Shown here: piece after piece, positions 23,560-26,072 of the stretch
Position numbering within the stretch: position 1 is the first letter of the stretch
Layout of the letters: the number at the start of each line of letters is the position of its first letter
Assembly (NCBI GenBank): GCA_012271065.1
Contig: JAAXHE010000327.1
Span: forward strand, 1-26,072
From: Candidatus Latescibacterota bacterium
Lineage (GTDB): Bacteria; Latescibacterota; UBA2968; GCA-2709665
Length of the DNA: 26,072 nt
Direction: 5' to 3'
The notes under the pieces: model-generated
What the model saw: the letters and a program-made list of their open reading frames with translations, nothing else
What the model was told of the DNA's origin: nothing
The model's database searches: none
Program-made: the position numbers and the translations under genes

Positions 23560-24774
23560 CTATTGACTCAACAGGCGTTTCCACCCATGGGGAACCGTAT
23601 TGGTTTCGAGCAGCGTCTGCACCGCCTTCCGCTGCGCGGTCTCCAGGCTGTCTTCTCGGGCTTTCCAGTAGGCGGCGCCGCGCCGGGTGGCATCCGGACG
23701 CATCGAAAAGGGGTCCCGATTGACCAGGGAGTCGTGGAGTACGGGGTTCAGGGAATAGCTGCCGATGCGCGTGGTCTGTTCGGCCAGGGCGCCGGAGTCG
23801 GTCGTAATGCGCACGGTTTGAAGAACGGGAAGCCAGTAGCGGTCGTAGTACAGCGCGTTTTGCTGATAGGTACGCAGTTCCTTGACGCCGAGCGGTTTTC
23901 GGCCACTTTTGTTCAGGCGCAGGTCATAGCCCACCAGGGATAAGTCGTTTGCGGAAATCCAGATGGCCCCTTCCAGACCGGGGCGTCTATTCTTTTGTGG
24001 TTCGACTTGAATCTTGTGTACCGCCACGTCGCCCATCTGTACGGAACTGACCAGACGATAGCGATAATCCCTCCTGGCGTCGGACTCCAGCGGCAGAGGA
24101 CCCACGTCGAAATCGCGTCCGTTGAGGCGGCCGCTCCGGATATTGACGATGACGCCGGGGTGCATGCCGAATTGCTGCGCCGGTGCGTGACGCGACCGGT
24201 ACGCCGTGATGTCCTGGGCGATCTGGCCGGGGTTCCGATAATATCCACGACCGTCGAATTCGATCTGCGCCAGGACGTGAGCGCCTGGCCGGTCATCGGC
24301 GTACAGGGTCTGCGTCCCGCCTAATACAAACTGATATGACCTGAGATCCGTGTAACGTGTGTGGAAGACGTTTTCTCGTGGTTCTCGACCGATTCCTTCG
24401 AGAACGTCTTCCAGGGACGGGCGCGGCATGCCCACGTGGGATTTGAGGGTTAATGGAGACGGGGAAAGCAGGATGTCCGGCCGTCGATCCGCGACGTCGG
24501 GCACGATGATCTCGCGCGATGCGGTCCGGTAACCCACATACGAGACCCGGATGCGAATGGGGCCGGCAGGAAGGTCGGAAACCGCGAAGCGTCCATAGAG
24601 GTCGGTAAGGTCCCCGCGCCCGAGTTCCGGCAGGATGACCGTGGCGTAAGGCAATGGCGCGCGGGATGCGCTGTCCCGTACCGTGCCGCTAAGGGTCGCC
24701 GGGTTCGAGGGTGCGGAAACGAGGTGCAGAGCGAAGATGCCGGCGGTTATTTTAAAAAAAGGCCGCACGGACAT
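23560..24774 (-). CDS. Exported carboxypeptidase-like regulatory domain protein
   Basis: The start at ATG 24774 gives a 404-residue protein. It begins with a signal peptide (basic MSVRPFFKI, then a hydrophobic ITAGIFALHLVSA with a likely cut near residue 21). A carboxypeptidase-type regulatory beta-sandwich follows at about 27-100: LSGTVRDSASRAPLPYATV, then GRFAVSDLPAG and VSYVGYRT. This domain is common in exported and outer-membrane proteins of Bacteroidota and related phyla. The remaining 300 residues are not recognised; they are beta-rich and contain few cysteines. The start lies 23 bases inside the end of the bioF-like gene, so translation is probably coupled. An upstream ATG at 24807 would precede the signal peptide by 11 residues. 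Confidence 0.8.
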   Translation of the reverse strand: MSVRPFFKITAGIFALHLVSAPSNPATLSGTVRDSASRAPLPYATVILPELGRGDLTDLYGRFAVSDLPAGPIRIRVSYVGYRTASREIIVPDVADRRPDILLSPSPLTLKSHVGMPRPSLEDVLEGIGREPRENVFHTRYTDLRSYQFVLGGTQTLYADDRPGAHVLAQIEFDGRGYYRNPGQIAQDITAYRSRHAPAQQFGMHPGVIVNIRSGRLNGRDFDVGPLPLESDARRDYRYRLVSSVQMGDVAVHKIQVEPQKNRRPGLEGAIWISANDLSLVGYDLRLNKSGRKPLGVKELRTYQQNALYYDRYWLPVLQTVRITTDSGALAEQTTRIGSYSLNPVLHDSLVNRDPFSMRPDATRRGAAYWKAREDSLETAQRKAVQTLLETNTVPHGWKRLLSQ

Positions 24775-25915
24775 CTGCCATCGCCTGGATGAGACGGTTG
24801 ATATCAACCTCGCTGTGGTTGGCCATGAGCGTTAGCCGGAGGCGGCTCTCGCCATCGGGAACGGTTGGCGGCCTGATGCCGCTGAGGTAGATGCCCTCCT
24901 CAAAGAGATGGTTCGAAATTGCCATGGTACGCACCGCGTCGCCGATAAGGACCGGAACAATCTGGGATTGCGAATCCATGATATCGAAGCCCAAGTCAGT
25001 CAGGGCGTTTTGTACGGTATGGACGTTACGCCAGAGGTCTTCCCGAAGGTCCGGACGTGTTTCGATTAGCTCCAAGGCAGCCGTGGCTGCCGCGCAGGCG
25101 TCGGGTGGCAGGGCCGAGGTGTAGATGAAGGCCTGCGCCCGATTGATCAGCAGGTCGACGAGTTTCGCGTTTCCGGCGACGAATCCGCCGTACGCGCCGA
25201 GGGCCTTGCTGCCGGAGGTCGTCAGAACGTCGATGCCTTGCGTGATGCCGAAGTGTTCGTGTGTGCCCCGGCCGGAAGCACCCAGGACCCCGGTCCCGTG
25301 GGCGTCGTCAACCATCAGGATGGCGTTGTGCCGGTCCGCTGCCTCCACGAGGTCGGGGAGGGGCGCAAGGTCTCCGTCCATGCTGAACAGCCCGTCGGTG
25401 ACGATCAGCCGTCGCCGGTACTTGCGTTCGGTCAGGAGCAAATGGTCCAGATGGTCCACGTCCCGGTGGCGATAGACGAAGGTCTTCGCCCGGGATAGCC
25501 GACACGCGTCGATGATGCTGCGATGGTTCAGGCGGTCGCTGAAAATCGCATCGGCCTCTCCGACAAGCGCGCTCACAGCGCCCAGGTTCGCCATATAGCC
25601 CGTGGAAAAGCAGAGTCCGGATTCGGTTCCCAGGAAACGGGCGATCCTGTGTTCCAGTATTGGATGCGGTTCCATGTTTCCGGAAATCAGCCGGGATGCC
25701 GCCGCGCTCGACCCATACGCACGGAGCGCGGCGCATGCGCTCTCTCTGAGGACTGGGTGGTTTGCAAGCCCGAGGTAGTTGTTGGAACAGAAGAGGAGAC
25801 GCTCTCTGCCGTCAATGCGGACCCTGGGACCCTGCGCACCTTCCACGAGGCGGAGGCTGCGATAGAGCCCGCGGGACTTGAGATCGTCCAGCTCAGTGGA
25901 AAGATGAGGAAGCAT
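24752..25915 (-). CDS. bioF: 8-amino-7-oxononanoate synthase-like alpha-oxoamine synthase
   Basis: This 387-residue protein is a PLP-dependent alpha-oxoamine synthase. SNNYLGLANHP (residues 44-54) and LNHRSIIDACRLS mark the substrate and cofactor pockets. DDAHGTGVLG is at 203-212 and the Schiff-base lysine is K237 in TSGSKALGAYGG. The DDAHG form fits BioF better than glycine C-acetyltransferase (Kbl), which usually has DDSHA. BioF joins pimeloyl-thioester and alanine in biotin synthesis. No other biotin gene is in the window, so Kbl-like or lipid roles are possible. The ATG lacks a clear ribosome site. A promoter candidate lies about 50 bases upstream. Confidence 0.87.
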   Translation of the reverse strand: MLPHLSTELDDLKSRGLYRSLRLVEGAQGPRVRIDGRERLLFCSNNYLGLANHPVLRESACAALRAYGSSAAASRLISGNMEPHPILEHRIARFLGTESGLCFSTGYMANLGAVSALVGEADAIFSDRLNHRSIIDACRLSRAKTFVYRHRDVDHLDHLLLTERKYRRRLIVTDGLFSMDGDLAPLPDLVEAADRHNAILMVDDAHGTGVLGASGRGTHEHFGITQGIDVLTTSGSKALGAYGGFVAGNAKLVDLLINRAQAFIYTSALPPDACAAATAALELIETRPDLREDLWRNVHTVQNALTDLGFDIMDSQSQIVPVLIGDAVRTMAISNHLFEEGIYLSGIRPPTVPDGESRLRLTLMANHSEVDINRLIQAMADVRAAFF

Positions 25916-25966
25916 TGGAAGTAGACCGTTTCAAAGGGGTTGAAGACCGGCGAAAGGTGGACGGAA

Positions 25967-25993
25967 ATTATGGAAATCACGCTGGCTTGTCAA
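25967..25993 (-). promoter_or_regulatory. Promoter candidate for the bioF-like gene
   Basis: On the minus strand a perfect TTGACA (25993-25988) is followed after 15 bases by CATAAT (25972-25967), a five-of-six -10 match. The spacer is two bases shorter than ideal. Its -35 box is part of TTGTCAA/TTGACAA, an inverted repeat shared with the neighbouring + strand promoter. Confidence 0.45.
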
Positions 25994-26018
25994 GCGAGGG
26001 GGACGCCATGGTACCGGT

Positions 26019-26046
26019 TTGACAAAAGGGTCCATTCGTTTATATT
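26019..26046 (+). promoter_or_regulatory. Promoter for a + strand gene beyond the window
   Basis: TTGACA (26019-26024) is followed after 16 bases by TATATT (26041-26046), five of six matches; an alternative TATTCT lies two bases later. The transcribed gene lies outside the window. The two -35 boxes of the back-to-back pair are 25 bases apart. Confidence 0.6.
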
Positions 26047-26072
26047 CTAGCGCGGCTTCGCAATGCTCAGCC

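Noticed and set aside
22671..23723. 350-residue open frame on the plus strand
   Set aside because: It lies antisense to TrmJ, whose three motifs are clear on the other strand.

Overview
The window is about 26 kb of GC-rich (roughly 58% by eye) bacterial chromosome. It is gene-dense with short intergenic gaps. I see no rRNA, tRNA, CRISPR array, insertion sequence or phage gene. Several Gfo/Idh/MocA dehydrogenases, a GH106-like glycosidase, a carboxypeptidase-type regulatory domain protein and many small acetyl- and methyltransferases together suggest an uncultured marine or sediment bacterium, perhaps from the Latescibacterota, Poribacteria or wider FCB group. That placement is inference from gene content; no phylogenetic marker is present.

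Region A (1-9.2 kb) looks like a small-molecule or sugar catabolic locus. Two tandem, closely related Gfo/Idh/MocA oxidoreductases run on the + strand behind a recognisable promoter. They meet, at a bidirectional terminator, a six-gene minus-strand run. In transcription order this run is: MocA/MobA-like nucleotidyltransferase, Gfo/Idh/MocA oxidoreductase, D-2-hydroxyacid dehydrogenase, class III aminotransferase, M20 deacylase/peptidase, and a divergent Gfo/Idh/MocA oxidoreductase. Redox, transamination and amide-hydrolysis steps in one unit suggest breakdown of an amino-sugar-like, cyclitol-like or N-acylated hydroxy compound. The substrate cannot be read from the sequence.

Region B (9.2-13.1 kb) has an AT-rich promoter region, a small double zinc-ribbon protein resembling McsA, and a 1080-residue GH106-like glycoside hydrolase without a signal peptide.

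Region C (13.1-22.6 kb) is an all-plus-strand accessory stretch. It holds a small membrane protein, three SAM methyltransferases, three GNAT acetyltransferases (one of phosphinothricin-acetyltransferase type), a cupin, a VOC protein, an EamA transporter and a Nif3/DUF34 metal protein. It also holds two toxin-antitoxin modules: HigBA with an operator-overlapped promoter and an apparently leaderless toxin, and an overlapping DUF433/DUF5615 pair.

Region D (22.6-26.07 kb) is a minus-strand run of bioF-like synthase, exported carboxypeptidase-regulatory-domain protein (overlapping the bioF-like gene) and a TrmJ-type tRNA methyltransferase. At the right edge two back-to-back promoters with perfect TTGACA boxes serve the bioF-like gene and a + strand gene outside the window.

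The most notable signals are the unassigned dehydrogenase/aminotransferase/deacylase operon, the near-leaderless promoters of the higB and nucleotidyltransferase genes, the 10-bp perfect hairpin just before the EamA start, the orphan double zinc ribbon, and the divergent promoter at the right end.
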